From NCBI GenBank assembly GCA_022827195.1, contig JAJDTL010000039.1, positions 62,001 through 126,000 on the forward strand: a stretch of DNA of 64,000 nucleotides, given 5' to 3'. Below, piece after piece: positions 9,455 to 18,456 of this stretch; the stretch's first letter is position 1, and every line of letters begins with the position of its first letter. Below the pieces are notes generated by a model. The model was given only the letters and a program-made list of their open reading frames with translations, did no database searches and had not been told where the DNA came from. This stretch comes from Caldilineaceae bacterium. GTDB lineage: Bacteria > Chloroflexota > Anaerolineae > Caldilineales > Caldilineaceae. A program made the position numbers and the translations under genes.

Positions 9455-9977
9455 CTGGTCGTCCCCCTTTGGACGGCACTCATCATTGAGTGCAAAACAT
9501 GCGGCGGCAGGCCCGAATGCCGGTACGCCTGTGGCCCCTATGCTTCAGCGGCCCCTCCGCAAAACTGGAGAGCTGCCCTCTCTTCCCCCTCTGCCCGCAC
9601 CCTAAGGGTCCAAGTCCAAGGCTCGCGGTTCAAGCGCTCCCCCTTGCATTGAATGCCCCCGCCGGCGGACACTCTGTGAGTCTGACTACAACTTTCGAAA
9701 TCTACCGAAATTGGAGCAATTTTGGCTCCGCCACGGCACCCTTCCAACCCACTTCCTCCGGTCTCGAAAGCCGGTCAATGAAATACTTGAATGTTGCATA
9801 AGAGGCTCCCGACCAATCCCCAGCCTTGCATATCTCCTTCCCTTCCCCGAAAATAGCACCTAGCCCTCAGCCAGACCACCGCTTGGCCGGCTGTTTGCTA
9901 AGTCGCGCGCCGCCTTCACACCGTTCATTCGCCCGGCGCCGCCTTTCGTCTTCACGCACAACCCCAGGAGGAGTGGC
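9455..9977. other. Intergenic region between divergent units
   Basis: About 520 bp between the lipoprotein gene (minus) and the SDR gene (plus). I see no credible gene, RNA or repeat. The only clear signal is the AGGAGG-type ribosome binding site just before the SDR start. Promoters for both units must lie here, but no convincing -35/-10 pair stands out. Confidence 0.6.
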
Positions 9978-10748
9978 ATGCAGATCTCATTTTCATTGCA
10001 GGGCAAGGTCGCACTCGTAACCGGCGGCAACGGTGGCATCGGCCGCTCCATCGCGCTGGGCTACAAGGCGATGGGCGCCACCGTAATCGCCACAGGACGC
10101 AATCCGGACAAAAACGCAGCCGTTGCACAGGAGCTTGGGCACGGTCACGAAGTGATCTCCCTCGACGTGCGCGACGAAGGCGCCGTCGACCAGGCCGTCG
10201 CCGCAATCGCCGAACGTCACGGCAGGTTCGATATCCTCGTCAACAACGCCGGAATTGCCCGCCGCACCGACATCCTCGACATGGAAACCGCCGACTGGCA
10301 CGCCGTCATCGACACCCATCTTAATGGCGGCTTCTACTGCGCCAAGGCCGCCTCCAAGGCCATGGTAAACGCCGGCAACGGCGGCAAAATCATCAACATC
10401 GGCTCCATGTACTCCATCCTGGGGCCCCCCAATGTCACCAACTACGCCGCCGCCAAGGCCGGCCTGCTTGGCCTTACCCGCGGCCTCGCGGTCGAGCTCG
10501 CCGTGCACAACATCCAGGTCAACGCACTCCTCCCCGGCTGGCACAAGACCGACATCAACCGCGACCTGCTCGACGGCCCGCTCGGCGAGGAAATTCGCCA
10601 CAAGACGCCGGCGCGCCGCCTCGGAACAGCCGACGACCTCGCCGGCGGCGCCATATTCCTCGCCTCTGACGCTGCCGAATTCGTCACCGGCACGATGCTA
10701 ATCGTAGATGGCGGCTACTCGATTATGGACCGCCAGTGGAAGGATTGA
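9978..10748 (+). CDS. Short-chain dehydrogenase/reductase (sugar-acid type, KduD/Gno-like)
   Basis: A classical SDR of 256 aa. The cofactor motif TGGNGGIG lies at residues 15-22, NNAG near residue 89, and the catalytic Ser-Tyr-Lys as GSMYS ... YAAAK. The C-terminus (FVTGTMLIVDGGYS) is the standard SDR end. Overall it looks most like 2-deoxy-D-gluconate 3-dehydrogenase or gluconate 5-dehydrogenase relatives, so oxidation of a sugar or sugar acid is likely; exact substrate cannot be read. An AGGAGG ribosome binding site at about 9966-9971 precedes the ATG. It stands alone upstream of a separate promoter. Confidence 0.88.
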   Translation: MQISFSLQGKVALVTGGNGGIGRSIALGYKAMGATVIATGRNPDKNAAVAQELGHGHEVISLDVRDEGAVDQAVAAIAERHGRFDILVNNAGIARRTDILDMETADWHAVIDTHLNGGFYCAKAASKAMVNAGNGGKIINIGSMYSILGPPNVTNYAAAKAGLLGLTRGLAVELAVHNIQVNALLPGWHKTDINRDLLDGPLGEEIRHKTPARRLGTADDLAGGAIFLASDAAEFVTGTMLIVDGGYSIMDRQWKD

Positions 10749-10774
10749 ATCGGCCCAATCGGATCGGGTATAAT
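10745..10774 (+). promoter_or_regulatory. Sigma70-type promoter of the Uma2 / nitroreductase / helicase unit
   Basis: A -35 box TTGAAT (10745-10750) and a perfect -10 box TATAAT (10769-10774) are separated by 18 bp. They lie at the end of the SDR gene and 45 bp before the Uma2 start, which has an AAGGAGG ribosome binding site at 10806-10812. Confidence 0.7.
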
Positions 10775-10818
10775 TGCGGGCAACATGACGCGCCCGCAAC
10801 AGGGCAAGGAGGTCAGCA

Positions 10819-11550
10819 ATGGCCGTTTCGACGCTCGAACGCAGCACACCCACGCCCGTCGCCCAGGAAAAGCCACCCCCGCCTCCCCTTAACAGCGGCG
10901 ACCGCCTCACTCGCGCCCAGTTCGAGCGCATCTACGCGGCCCATCCTGAGATCAAGAAGGCGGAACTCATCGAAGGAGTCGTCTACGTGCCATCCCCCAC
11001 ACGGCACCGCGAACACGGCAAGCCACACTTTCACACAATCGGCTGGCTCAACCTGTATAGCGCCGCAACACCCGGAGTGGAGGGCAGCGACAACGCCACC
11101 CTCCGCCTGGACTTCGAAAACGAACCGCAACCTGACGGCCTCCTACGCCTCTTGCCGGAGTACGGAGGCAATTCCAAAGTTGGAGAGGACGGCTACCTGG
11201 AAGGCGCGCCTGAACTGATCGTCGAAGTGGCTGCCAGCAGCGCCAGTTACGATCTGAATCAGAAAAAACGCGTCTACGCCCGCAGCGGCGTGGCCGAATA
11301 CATCGTCTTTATCGCTCACGAGCAGCGCGTAATCTGGTTCATTCTGCGCGAAGGTGTCTACGAAGAGCTGCAACCTGACGCAAGCGACCTGCTCAAAAGC
11401 GAAATGCTCCCAGGCCTATGGCTGCTGCCTGAAGCGCTGATCGAAGGAGAAGTTGCTCGCCTCTTGGAGGCGCTGCAAAAGGGGATTGCATCGCGGGAGC
11501 ACAAGGCTTTCTGCAATGCGCTGCATAGCATGCGTAAGGAGACCAAATGA
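10819..11550 (+). CDS. Uma2 family (DUF820) PD-(D/E)XK nuclease-like protein
   Basis: The 243-aa protein carries the Uma2 signature: KAELIEGVVYVPSP, then QPDGLLRL, then APELIVEVAASSASYDL and KKRVYARSGVAEYIV, which supply the E...D...ExV-type restriction-fold residues. A proline-rich leader occupies about residues 10-25. Families of this type expand greatly in cyanobacteria and Chloroflexota; their role is unsettled and a nuclease activity is presumed from fold only. Its stop overlaps the next start (ATGA), so it is co-translated with the nitroreductase. Confidence 0.88.
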   Translation: MAVSTLERSTPTPVAQEKPPPPPLNSGDRLTRAQFERIYAAHPEIKKAELIEGVVYVPSPTRHREHGKPHFHTIGWLNLYSAATPGVEGSDNATLRLDFENEPQPDGLLRLLPEYGGNSKVGEDGYLEGAPELIVEVAASSASYDLNQKKRVYARSGVAEYIVFIAHEQRVIWFILREGVYEELQPDASDLLKSEMLPGLWLLPEALIEGEVARLLEALQKGIASREHKAFCNALHSMRKETK

Positions 11551-12212
11551 ACCTGGCAACACCGGAGAACCTGGCAGTCCTTGACCACCTCCTGACCACA
11601 ACCCGCTCCGTGCGCAAACGGCTCGACCTTGATCGCCCTGTCGAACGCGAGGTCATCGAACACTGTCTGGAGATCGCCGGCCAGGCGCCCACCGGCAGCA
11701 ACCGCCAGGGCTGGCACTTTGTCGTCGTCACCGACCGGGAAAAGAAACAGCGAATCGCCGACCGCTACCGTCAGGCCTGGTACGGCTACAACGCAACCCG
11801 GCAGGTCGCAACCGGGCCCGACCTGACCGCCGCAGAGAAGCAAATGCAACGCGTCATCAGCTCGGCTCAGTACCTGGCCGATAACATGCAGAACGTACCC
11901 GTCCTGGTCATTCCCTGCATCGAAGGCCGCCCGGAGGACGCCGCGCCTGCATCGCAGGCCGGCCTCTATGGCTCGATTCTGCCCGCCGCCTGGTCGCTGA
12001 TGATGGCGCTGCGCGCGCGTGGACTCGGCGCCGCCTGGACGACGCTCCACCTGCAGCACGAGCGCGAAATCGCCGCCATCCTGGGGATTCCCGACGGAAT
12101 CACACAGGCCGCGCTCCTGCCCGTGGCCTATTTCAAGGGCGATGACTTTCGCCCCGCCAAGCGCAAGCCAATGCGCGACAGGACCTACTGGGACAGCTGG
12201 CAGACCAAATGA
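11547..12212 (+). CDS. Nitroreductase family protein
   Basis: FMN-dependent nitroreductase-like oxidoreductase of 221 aa. Family features are TTRSVRKRLD near residue 18-27 (FMN phosphate contacts), EIAGQAPTGSNRQGWHFVVV around 42-61, and the late GLGAAWTTLHL flavin-binding segment with ILGIPDGITQAALLPVAY. The substrate is unknown. The start overlaps the Uma2 stop by 4 nt, and its own stop overlaps the helicase start by 4 nt, giving a three-gene translationally coupled unit. Confidence 0.9.
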   Translation: MNLATPENLAVLDHLLTTTRSVRKRLDLDRPVEREVIEHCLEIAGQAPTGSNRQGWHFVVVTDREKKQRIADRYRQAWYGYNATRQVATGPDLTAAEKQMQRVISSAQYLADNMQNVPVLVIPCIEGRPEDAAPASQAGLYGSILPAAWSLMMALRARGLGAAWTTLHLQHEREIAAILGIPDGITQAALLPVAYFKGDDFRPAKRKPMRDRTYWDSWQTK

Positions 12213-15200
12213 AGCTCGTCGCAGACATCCATCTACACTCCCACTACTCACGGGCCACGAGCAAGAACCTGACCTTTGAACACCTATGGAAATGGGCCCA
12301 GCTCAAAGGCGTCCAGGTCGTCGCCACCGGAGACATCGCCCACCCAGGCTGGCTGCAGGAGCTTCAGGAAAAGCTGGAGCCGGCCGAAGACGGCCTGTTC
12401 CAGCTCAAGTCCGAATACACCGCCGCCGTAGCCGACGAAGTCCCCGCCACCTGCCGCGGGACCGTCCGCTTTCTCATCGGCGGTGAAATTAGCAACATCT
12501 ACAAGAAATTCGACCGCACCCGCAAAGTCCACAACATCGTCTTCGCCCCGTCGGTTGATGCGACCGTCCTCCTCCAGGCCGAATTGGAAAAGATCGGCAA
12601 CATTCGCTCCGACGGCCGGCCCATCCTTGGTCTCGACAGCCGCGATCTGCTCGAAATCGTGCTCGAAGTCGACGACCGCTGCCATCTGGTCCCGGCTCAC
12701 ATCTGGACGCCCTGGTTCTCACTCCTCGGCTCCATGTCCGGATTCGATTCGCTCAACGAGTGCTTCGGCGATCTCTCCTCCCACATCTTCGCCGTTGAGA
12801 CCGGCCTCTCCTCCGACCCGCCCATGAACTGGCGCGTCTCCTGGCTGGACAACTACACCCTGATCTCAAATTCGGACGCGCACTCGCCACCCAAACTCGC
12901 CCGCGAAGCGACCCTATTCGACACCGACCTTTGTTACGACGCGCTCTTCGATGCCCTCCGCAGCCGCGATCCGTCCCAATTTCTGGGCACCATCGAGTTC
13001 TTCCCCGAAGAGGGCAAATATCACCTCGACGGCCACCGCAAATGCGGAGTCTGCTGGGAGCCGGTCACGACAGTGGCAAACAAGGGGCTCTGCCCAACCT
13101 GCGGCAGACCCGTCACGGTCGGCGTATACCACCGCGTCGCGGAGTTGGCCGACCGCGACCTCGGCTTCCATCCGCCTTCGGCCGCCCCATTCGCAAGCCT
13201 CATCCCCCTGCCCGAGGCGTTGAGCGAGCTCCTCGGCGTCGGCCCCAATTCCAAGCGTGTGCAGGCCGAGTATCTGCGCCTGTTGGGCCGGCTCGGTCCC
13301 GAGCTGACGATTCTGCGCGAAAGCCCCCTGGAAGACATCGGGGCTGCTGGCACCCCGCTTCTGGCGGAAGGCATCCGCCGCATGAGGGCCGGCGAGGTGC
13401 ACACCCAGAGCGGCTACGACGGCGAGTACGGCGTCATCCGCATGTTCGCCGACGAAATCGAGCGGAACGCCTTTGTCCAGATCGGAATGTTTGCCGAAGA
13501 GCCGGCTCCCAGGCAAGCGACCCAAGACATTGCGAGTCAGGCTCCCGCGGCGGCGCCGGCTGAGGCGCCGCCCCCGCCTCCAATAGAGCCGCAAACCCAG
13601 CATTCAAACTTCACCTTGGAGGAAACAGGCCAATACACGCTGGGACTCGATCTCGACGCTACGCAGCCGCCAAACAACTGGCTCCAGCAACTCAACGACG
13701 AGCAGCGGGCCGCGGCCACCCACACCGATTCCCCACTGGCCATCGTCGCCGGACCCGGCACCGGCAAAACGCGCACACTCACGGTCCGCATCGCCCACCT
13801 GGTCCGGAATCTCAACGCGCCGCCTTCGTCAATCCTGGCGCTGACCTTCACAAATCGCGCCGCCGAAGAGATGCGGGAGCGCCTGCAACAGCTGCTGGGA
13901 AATGAGCGCGCAGCCCAGGTAACCGTCGCCACTTTCCACAGGCTGGCTGCCGAGCTTCTCCATGACTTTGGCGCTTCAATCGGGATTTCGCCTGCCTTCA
14001 CAATTCTTGCTGAGGAGGACCGCCGCCGGCTGCTGTCTCACGCCTGCCCAGAGCTATCCGCCAGGGAACTCCGCTCGGCGCTGGACGAGATCTCGGCCCG
14101 CAAGAACGGAATCGAAAACGACAGTTCGCTGGGCGGCACCCCGGCCCTCGACCAAAACGTCTGGCAACGATACCAGGCCGCACTCTCCAAGGCCGGCGCC
14201 CTCGATTTCGATGACCTGGTCCTGCGCGCCCTCCAGCTTCTCGAGACCGACCCGTCTACTCTGCAGACGCTGCACGCACGCTACCGCTGGATCTCAGTCG
14301 ACGAATACCAGGACGTGAACACCGCCCAATACCGGCTGCTGCGAAAACTCGCCGGCCCAGGCGCAAATCTCTGCGTCATCGGCGATCCCGACCAGGCGAT
14401 CTACGGCTTCCGCGGGGCCGATCACCGCTTCTTTCTCTCTTTTGCTGAAGACTTCGCAGGCGCGCAACGACTCAGTCTCGAACGCAACTACCGCTCAGCG
14501 CAGGCGATTCTCGACGCCGCTGCCCAGGTGATTGCACGCAATCCGGACCACCAGGCCGCAGAGCTGATCGCCAATTTCGCCGACCAGATCAAGCTGGACG
14601 TCTACCGTGCCCCCACCGACCGCGCCGAAGCCGAGTACGTCGTCCATCAGGTCGAACAGATGGTGGGCGGGACCAGCTACTTCTCACTAGACTCCGGCAG
14701 GCTGGAAGAGGGCGGGCCGCCCGAAGACCGGACTTTCGGCGACTTCGCCGTTCTCTACCGCCTCAACGCCCAAGGCAGGCTGCTCGAAGAGGCCTTCGAC
14801 CGCTCCGGCATCCCGTTCGAGACAGTAGGCGGAACATCCCTCACCGAACAGAAACCCGTCCGTGAAATCATGGCCCTACTATGGTTGACGCAGAAGCGGG
14901 AAAACCCTATCCACTGGGACAGGATTTTGAAGGGGTCGAACAGGGCGCTAAGCGAGGGGAGTGTCGTCGAATTGGTGGAGGACCTGGTCGAAAGCGCCTC
15001 GGCACAGGTCGCCGAGCGCATTCAGGCCGTCGCGCCGGGGTGGGCAAGGCTGCGCGGCGCCAAGTACAGTGACGCCGAACGCGCCCGGATCGACCGCATC
15101 AAGCGCCGGGCCGCGCCTTTCCGCAACCGCATGCAGGACTTCCTCACAACGATGGCGCTCCAGGGCGAAACCGATCACTACGACCAGCGAGCCGACCGCG

Positions 15201-15529
15201 TGACCCTTATGAGCCTGCACGCCGCCAAGGGGCTTGAATTCCCCGTTGTCTTCATCGTCGGTTGCGAAGAGGGGCTCCTACCCTACCTGCCTGCCAATCG
15301 CGACACAAACATCGAGGAAGAACGGCGCCTCTTCTACGTGGGCATGACACGCGCCCAGCGCCGCCTGTTCCTGACCCACGCCGGTCGGCGCTTTCTCTTC
15401 GGCCAGTCGATGGAGAATCGCGTCTCCTCCTTCGTATCCGACATCGCCGTCGCCCTGCAGGAGGTACGGCAACCCCAGCCCCGCCGCTCCCGCCCCAAAG
15501 CCGAAGACCGGCAGCTGCGGCTGATCTGA
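12209..15529 (+). CDS. PHP/EndoQ-like nuclease fused to a UvrD/PcrA-type helicase
   Basis: A single 1106-aa frame. Residues 1-250 are a PHP metal-dependent domain (DIHLHSHYSR at 6-15; NSDAHSPPK near 220), followed by a four-cysteine zinc motif (CGVC...CPTC, about 279-297) and a segment with LLGVGPNSKRV. This order is that of endonuclease Q, which nicks DNA 5' to deaminated bases. After a proline-rich linker (about 440-465) comes an SF1A helicase: Q-motif LNDEQRAA, Walker A GPGTGKT near 515, DEYQDVN near 698, GDPDQAIYGFRG, LERNYRS, SLHAAKGLEF and VGMTRAQRRL. All core motifs are present, so both halves are predicted active. I infer a repair enzyme coupling damage-specific nicking to unwinding. 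The start overlaps the nitroreductase stop. Confidence 0.9.
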   Translation: MKLVADIHLHSHYSRATSKNLTFEHLWKWAQLKGVQVVATGDIAHPGWLQELQEKLEPAEDGLFQLKSEYTAAVADEVPATCRGTVRFLIGGEISNIYKKFDRTRKVHNIVFAPSVDATVLLQAELEKIGNIRSDGRPILGLDSRDLLEIVLEVDDRCHLVPAHIWTPWFSLLGSMSGFDSLNECFGDLSSHIFAVETGLSSDPPMNWRVSWLDNYTLISNSDAHSPPKLAREATLFDTDLCYDALFDALRSRDPSQFLGTIEFFPEEGKYHLDGHRKCGVCWEPVTTVANKGLCPTCGRPVTVGVYHRVAELADRDLGFHPPSAAPFASLIPLPEALSELLGVGPNSKRVQAEYLRLLGRLGPELTILRESPLEDIGAAGTPLLAEGIRRMRAGEVHTQSGYDGEYGVIRMFADEIERNAFVQIGMFAEEPAPRQATQDIASQAPAAAPAEAPPPPPIEPQTQHSNFTLEETGQYTLGLDLDATQPPNNWLQQLNDEQRAAATHTDSPLAIVAGPGTGKTRTLTVRIAHLVRNLNAPPSSILALTFTNRAAEEMRERLQQLLGNERAAQVTVATFHRLAAELLHDFGASIGISPAFTILAEEDRRRLLSHACPELSARELRSALDEISARKNGIENDSSLGGTPALDQNVWQRYQAALSKAGALDFDDLVLRALQLLETDPSTLQTLHARYRWISVDEYQDVNTAQYRLLRKLAGPGANLCVIGDPDQAIYGFRGADHRFFLSFAEDFAGAQRLSLERNYRSAQAILDAAAQVIARNPDHQAAELIANFADQIKLDVYRAPTDRAEAEYVVHQVEQMVGGTSYFSLDSGRLEEGGPPEDRTFGDFAVLYRLNAQGRLLEEAFDRSGIPFETVGGTSLTEQKPVREIMALLWLTQKRENPIHWDRILKGSNRALSEGSVVELVEDLVESASAQVAERIQAVAPGWARLRGAKYSDAERARIDRIKRRAAPFRNRMQDFLTTMALQGETDHYDQRADRVTLMSLHAAKGLEFPVVFIVGCEEGLLPYLPANRDTNIEEERRLFYVGMTRAQRRLFLTHAGRRFLFGQSMENRVSSFVSDIAVALQEVRQPQPRRSRPKAEDRQLRLI

Positions 15530-15562
15530 CAAGGCAAAAGGCCGGTCCCACAGCAGCGGGCG

Positions 15563-16528
15563 CTACCACGCCGACGCCCCGTCCAGCCTCTCCACGTGCT
15601 CAGGCTCCAAACGCAATTCGAGCGCCGCTAGGCTCCCCAGCAGCTGCTCCACCGTATTCGCCCCGACAATCGGCGCCGTCATTCCCGGCCTTGCCAGCAG
15701 CCACGCCAGTGAGACTGACGGCGGCGCTGCACCAAGTTCGGCGGCAACGGACCGCACCGCATCCAATGCGCTCCAACCGGCCTTGTTGAAATAGCGGCTG
15801 CGTACGCTCCCAGCCCGCACGCTGTCCTCAGCGCCCTCGCGGCTGTATTTGCCCGTCAGAAAACCGCCCGCCAGCGGACTGTAGGGAATGACGCCAAGTC
15901 CGTAAGCCTGGCAAACTTCGGCCAGCTCCTGCTCAAACTCCTTCCGATGCACCAGGTTGTAGTGAGGCTGAAGCGAACAGTAGGATACCAGGCCGTGCCG
16001 GTCGCTCGTCCACAGCGCCTCCATCAGCCGCCATACCGGATAGTTGCTACAACCGATATAACGCACCTTGCCCTGCTGCACCAGCCGGTCGAACGCGTCC
16101 AGAGTCTCGTCTATTGGCGTCTCCGCGTCGAAATAGTGCGCCTGGTACAGGTCGATTACATCCGTCTGCAGACGGCGAAGCGAGGCCTCACAGGCCCCGA
16201 CGATATGCTTCCGGCTCAGCCCCTGGTCATTCGGCCCCGGCCCCATCTGCCCGCGCACCTTCGTGGCGATGACCATCTTCTCCCGGTTGCCTCGCGACCT
16301 CATCCAGCGCCCAATCACCTCCTCGCTGACGCCCCCCGCGTTCCCTTCCACCCAGCGGCTGTAGATGTCCGCACTGTCGATGAAATTCCCGCCGGCCGCG
16401 GCAAACGCGTCCATGACCGCGAAACTGGTCTCCTCGTCCGCAGTCCAGCCAAACTGCATCGATCCCAGGCACAGCGGCGAGACTTTGAGACCGGTCCGCC
16501 CCAGCCGGCGATATGCCATTCCGCTCAC
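15563..16528 (-). CDS. Aldo/keto reductase
   Basis: An NADPH-dependent AKR barrel of 321 aa. The tetrad residues are recognisable: Asp in [11 protein letters not shown], Tyr in the same motif, Lys in VIATKVRG and His in YQAHYFD; NADP contacts occur in IGCSNYPVW and the C-terminal [11 protein letters not shown]. It looks like the YghZ/Kv-beta-like branch acting on small aldehydes or sugars. A GTG at 16526-16528 after GGAGGAGAGCA overlaps the selB stop (GTGA); the in-frame ATG at 16517-16519 is the alternative. The functional link to selB is unclear. Confidence 0.9.
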   Translation of the reverse strand: MSGMAYRRLGRTGLKVSPLCLGSMQFGWTADEETSFAVMDAFAAAGGNFIDSADIYSRWVEGNAGGVSEEVIGRWMRSRGNREKMVIATKVRGQMGPGPNDQGLSRKHIVGACEASLRRLQTDVIDLYQAHYFDAETPIDETLDAFDRLVQQGKVRYIGCSNYPVWRLMEALWTSDRHGLVSYCSLQPHYNLVHRKEFEQELAEVCQAYGLGVIPYSPLAGGFLTGKYSREGAEDSVRAGSVRSRYFNKAGWSALDAVRSVAAELGAAPPSVSLAWLLARPGMTAPIVGANTVEQLLGSLAALELRLEPEHVERLDGASAW

Positions 16529-18456
16529 TGCTCTCCTCCCAGCAGCACTCTCTCATCCCCCACGCGCCGCGTAATCCGCCGCGAGTCCAACTCCTCCAGC
16601 AACGCCTGGGCATACTTGCGGCTCGTCGCCAGCAGATCGCGCACGTCGGCCAAAGTGATCCTCCCTTCTGCACGCGCCTGTTCGACAATCATTGCCGCGG
16701 CCGCGCCGAAATCCTCGGCACGAAAAAGGACCGATCCCGGCAGCCGCGCCAGAATACCCCGTTCCACCAGCGACTCAAGCAGCTCCTCGTCGCCGTTCAA
16801 CAGCTTCACCGTCTCGATGGAATTTGGGGGACTGAACGGCGCGGCCGCGTAGGCGCGCAGCGCGCGGTCCACCGACCGCTGCTGGTCGGACGAGTATAGG
16901 ACCGTGTGCGACGGCAGCCGCACCGTGCTCTCGTCGCCTGCAACCATTCCATCCGCCTCCGCCTGCATGACCAGGGCTCCGAATACCCGCTGCGGCAGCT
17001 CCCTCCGCACGCCCGCCGCGCCCACTACCCGCAGACGGCTGCGCACCTCTCCGCGCGGCATCCCCAGGCGCAAAGGGCTCTGACCGTGAAAATGACCGAG
17101 AATCTGCTGCATCTCGGCAACAACCTGTTGGTAAGCCGATCCGCTGATCAGCACGCGCCGCTCGTCCAACCCTTTCGCCAGTCCATCCTCCAACAGCTGG
17201 CCGATCGCCGCGCCTGCAACCGCCTTATCCAGCCCGCTGGCCGCGATCAGCTCCTGTTCCGAAACCAGCGGCTCCCTCTCCAGGCTCTGCAGCACAATCT
17301 CATCCGGCCTGCCCAGTGCAAGCGTCTCCAGCTTATCCGCCACCGCAGGGTCGAAACGCCGATATCGACGGCGCGGGTGCGGATCGAGAATCTCGCCCCC
17401 GCCCAGCGTTACACTCGGCGACGGCTGCCGCAAAATGAACCTGTCCCCGGCCGCAACCAGCACCGGCCTCTCCAATCGCAGCTGCAGCCAGCCCTCCTCG
17501 CCCGGCAGCAGCTCCTCGGTCGCCAGAAGACGGGCATGCGCCGGCGTCTCAGCCGCCCCGCTGAAAAAATCGACCGCCAGGTTGTGGAGCAGAGCCTTGG
17601 GCGCGTCGGCCAGAAGCCGAAAGGAGACATCCAGCAACCGCGTCGCACGCAGGCTCCCCGGCACGACAACCACCTGGCCGCGCCGCACCCCGTCCGTCGC
17701 CACGCCGCTCAGATTCATCGCCACCCGGCTGCCCGGAAACGCCCGCTCGATGCTCTGCTTGTGGCTCTGCAACGCCCGCACCCGCCCCGATGGCCCGTCG
17801 GGCAAAACTTCGACCGCCTCCCCCACGCCAAAACCACCGTCGCTGAGCGTGCCCGTCACGATCGTGCCGAAGCCCGGCTGGCTGAAAATCCGGTCGATCG
17901 GCAATCGCGGCCGGCCGCGATCGCGCGCCGGCGGCAGCGCCGTCAGTCTGCCCGCCAGCGCACACCGCAGCGCCTCCAGGCCCGCGCCCGTCTCCGCACT
18001 GACGCGCACAATCGGCGCGCCTTCAAGACACGTGCCGGCCAGAATGTCGTGGATGTCCAGCTCAACTAGCTCCAGCCACTCCGGCTCATCCACCAGATCG
18101 ACTTTTGTCAAGGCAACGACGCCGTCGGGGAGTGCAAGCAGGTCGAGAATAGCCAGATGCTCGCGCGTTTGCGGCATAACGCCTTCGTCCGCCGCAATCA
18201 CCAGCAGCGCCGCGTCAACGCTGCCAACGCCGGCCAGCATGTTTTTGATAAAGTCAATGTGGCCGGGAACGTCCACGATGCTGACAGACGCCGTCGTACC
18301 GTCCGGCATCGCCAACTCCATCCAGGCGAAGCCCAGCACGATGGTCAGCCCGCGACGTTTCTCTTCTTCCAGACGATCGGGGTTGATTCCACTCAGGGCC
18401 CGGACCAGCGTCGACTTCCCGTGGTCTACGTGGCCCGCTGTCGCAATTACGCGCAT
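16525..18456 (-). CDS. selB: Selenocysteine-specific elongation factor SelB
   Basis: A GTPase that delivers selenocysteyl-tRNA to UGA codons followed by a SECIS hairpin. In this 643-aa protein the G domain has GHVDHGKS (8-15), RRGLTI, DVPGH (about 62-66), TKVD and SAETGAG; then come EF-Tu-like beta-barrels and four C-terminal winged-helix repeats that bind SECIS RNA (about 390-643). Its presence implies that the organism decodes UGA as selenocysteine somewhere. No selA, selD or selC is in this window. The start overlaps the upstream stop by one base (TAATG) and the stop overlaps the downstream reductase. Confidence 0.95.
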   Translation of the reverse strand: MRVIATAGHVDHGKSTLVRALSGINPDRLEEEKRRGLTIVLGFAWMELAMPDGTTASVSIVDVPGHIDFIKNMLAGVGSVDAALLVIAADEGVMPQTREHLAILDLLALPDGVVALTKVDLVDEPEWLELVELDIHDILAGTCLEGAPIVRVSAETGAGLEALRCALAGRLTALPPARDRGRPRLPIDRIFSQPGFGTIVTGTLSDGGFGVGEAVEVLPDGPSGRVRALQSHKQSIERAFPGSRVAMNLSGVATDGVRRGQVVVVPGSLRATRLLDVSFRLLADAPKALLHNLAVDFFSGAAETPAHARLLATEELLPGEEGWLQLRLERPVLVAAGDRFILRQPSPSVTLGGGEILDPHPRRRYRRFDPAVADKLETLALGRPDEIVLQSLEREPLVSEQELIAASGLDKAVAGAAIGQLLEDGLAKGLDERRVLISGSAYQQVVAEMQQILGHFHGQSPLRLGMPRGEVRSRLRVVGAAGVRRELPQRVFGALVMQAEADGMVAGDESTVRLPSHTVLYSSDQQRSVDRALRAYAAAPFSPPNSIETVKLLNGDEELLESLVERGILARLPGSVLFRAEDFGAAAAMIVEQARAEGRITLADVRDLLATSRKYAQALLEELDSRRITRRVGDERVLLGGEQ

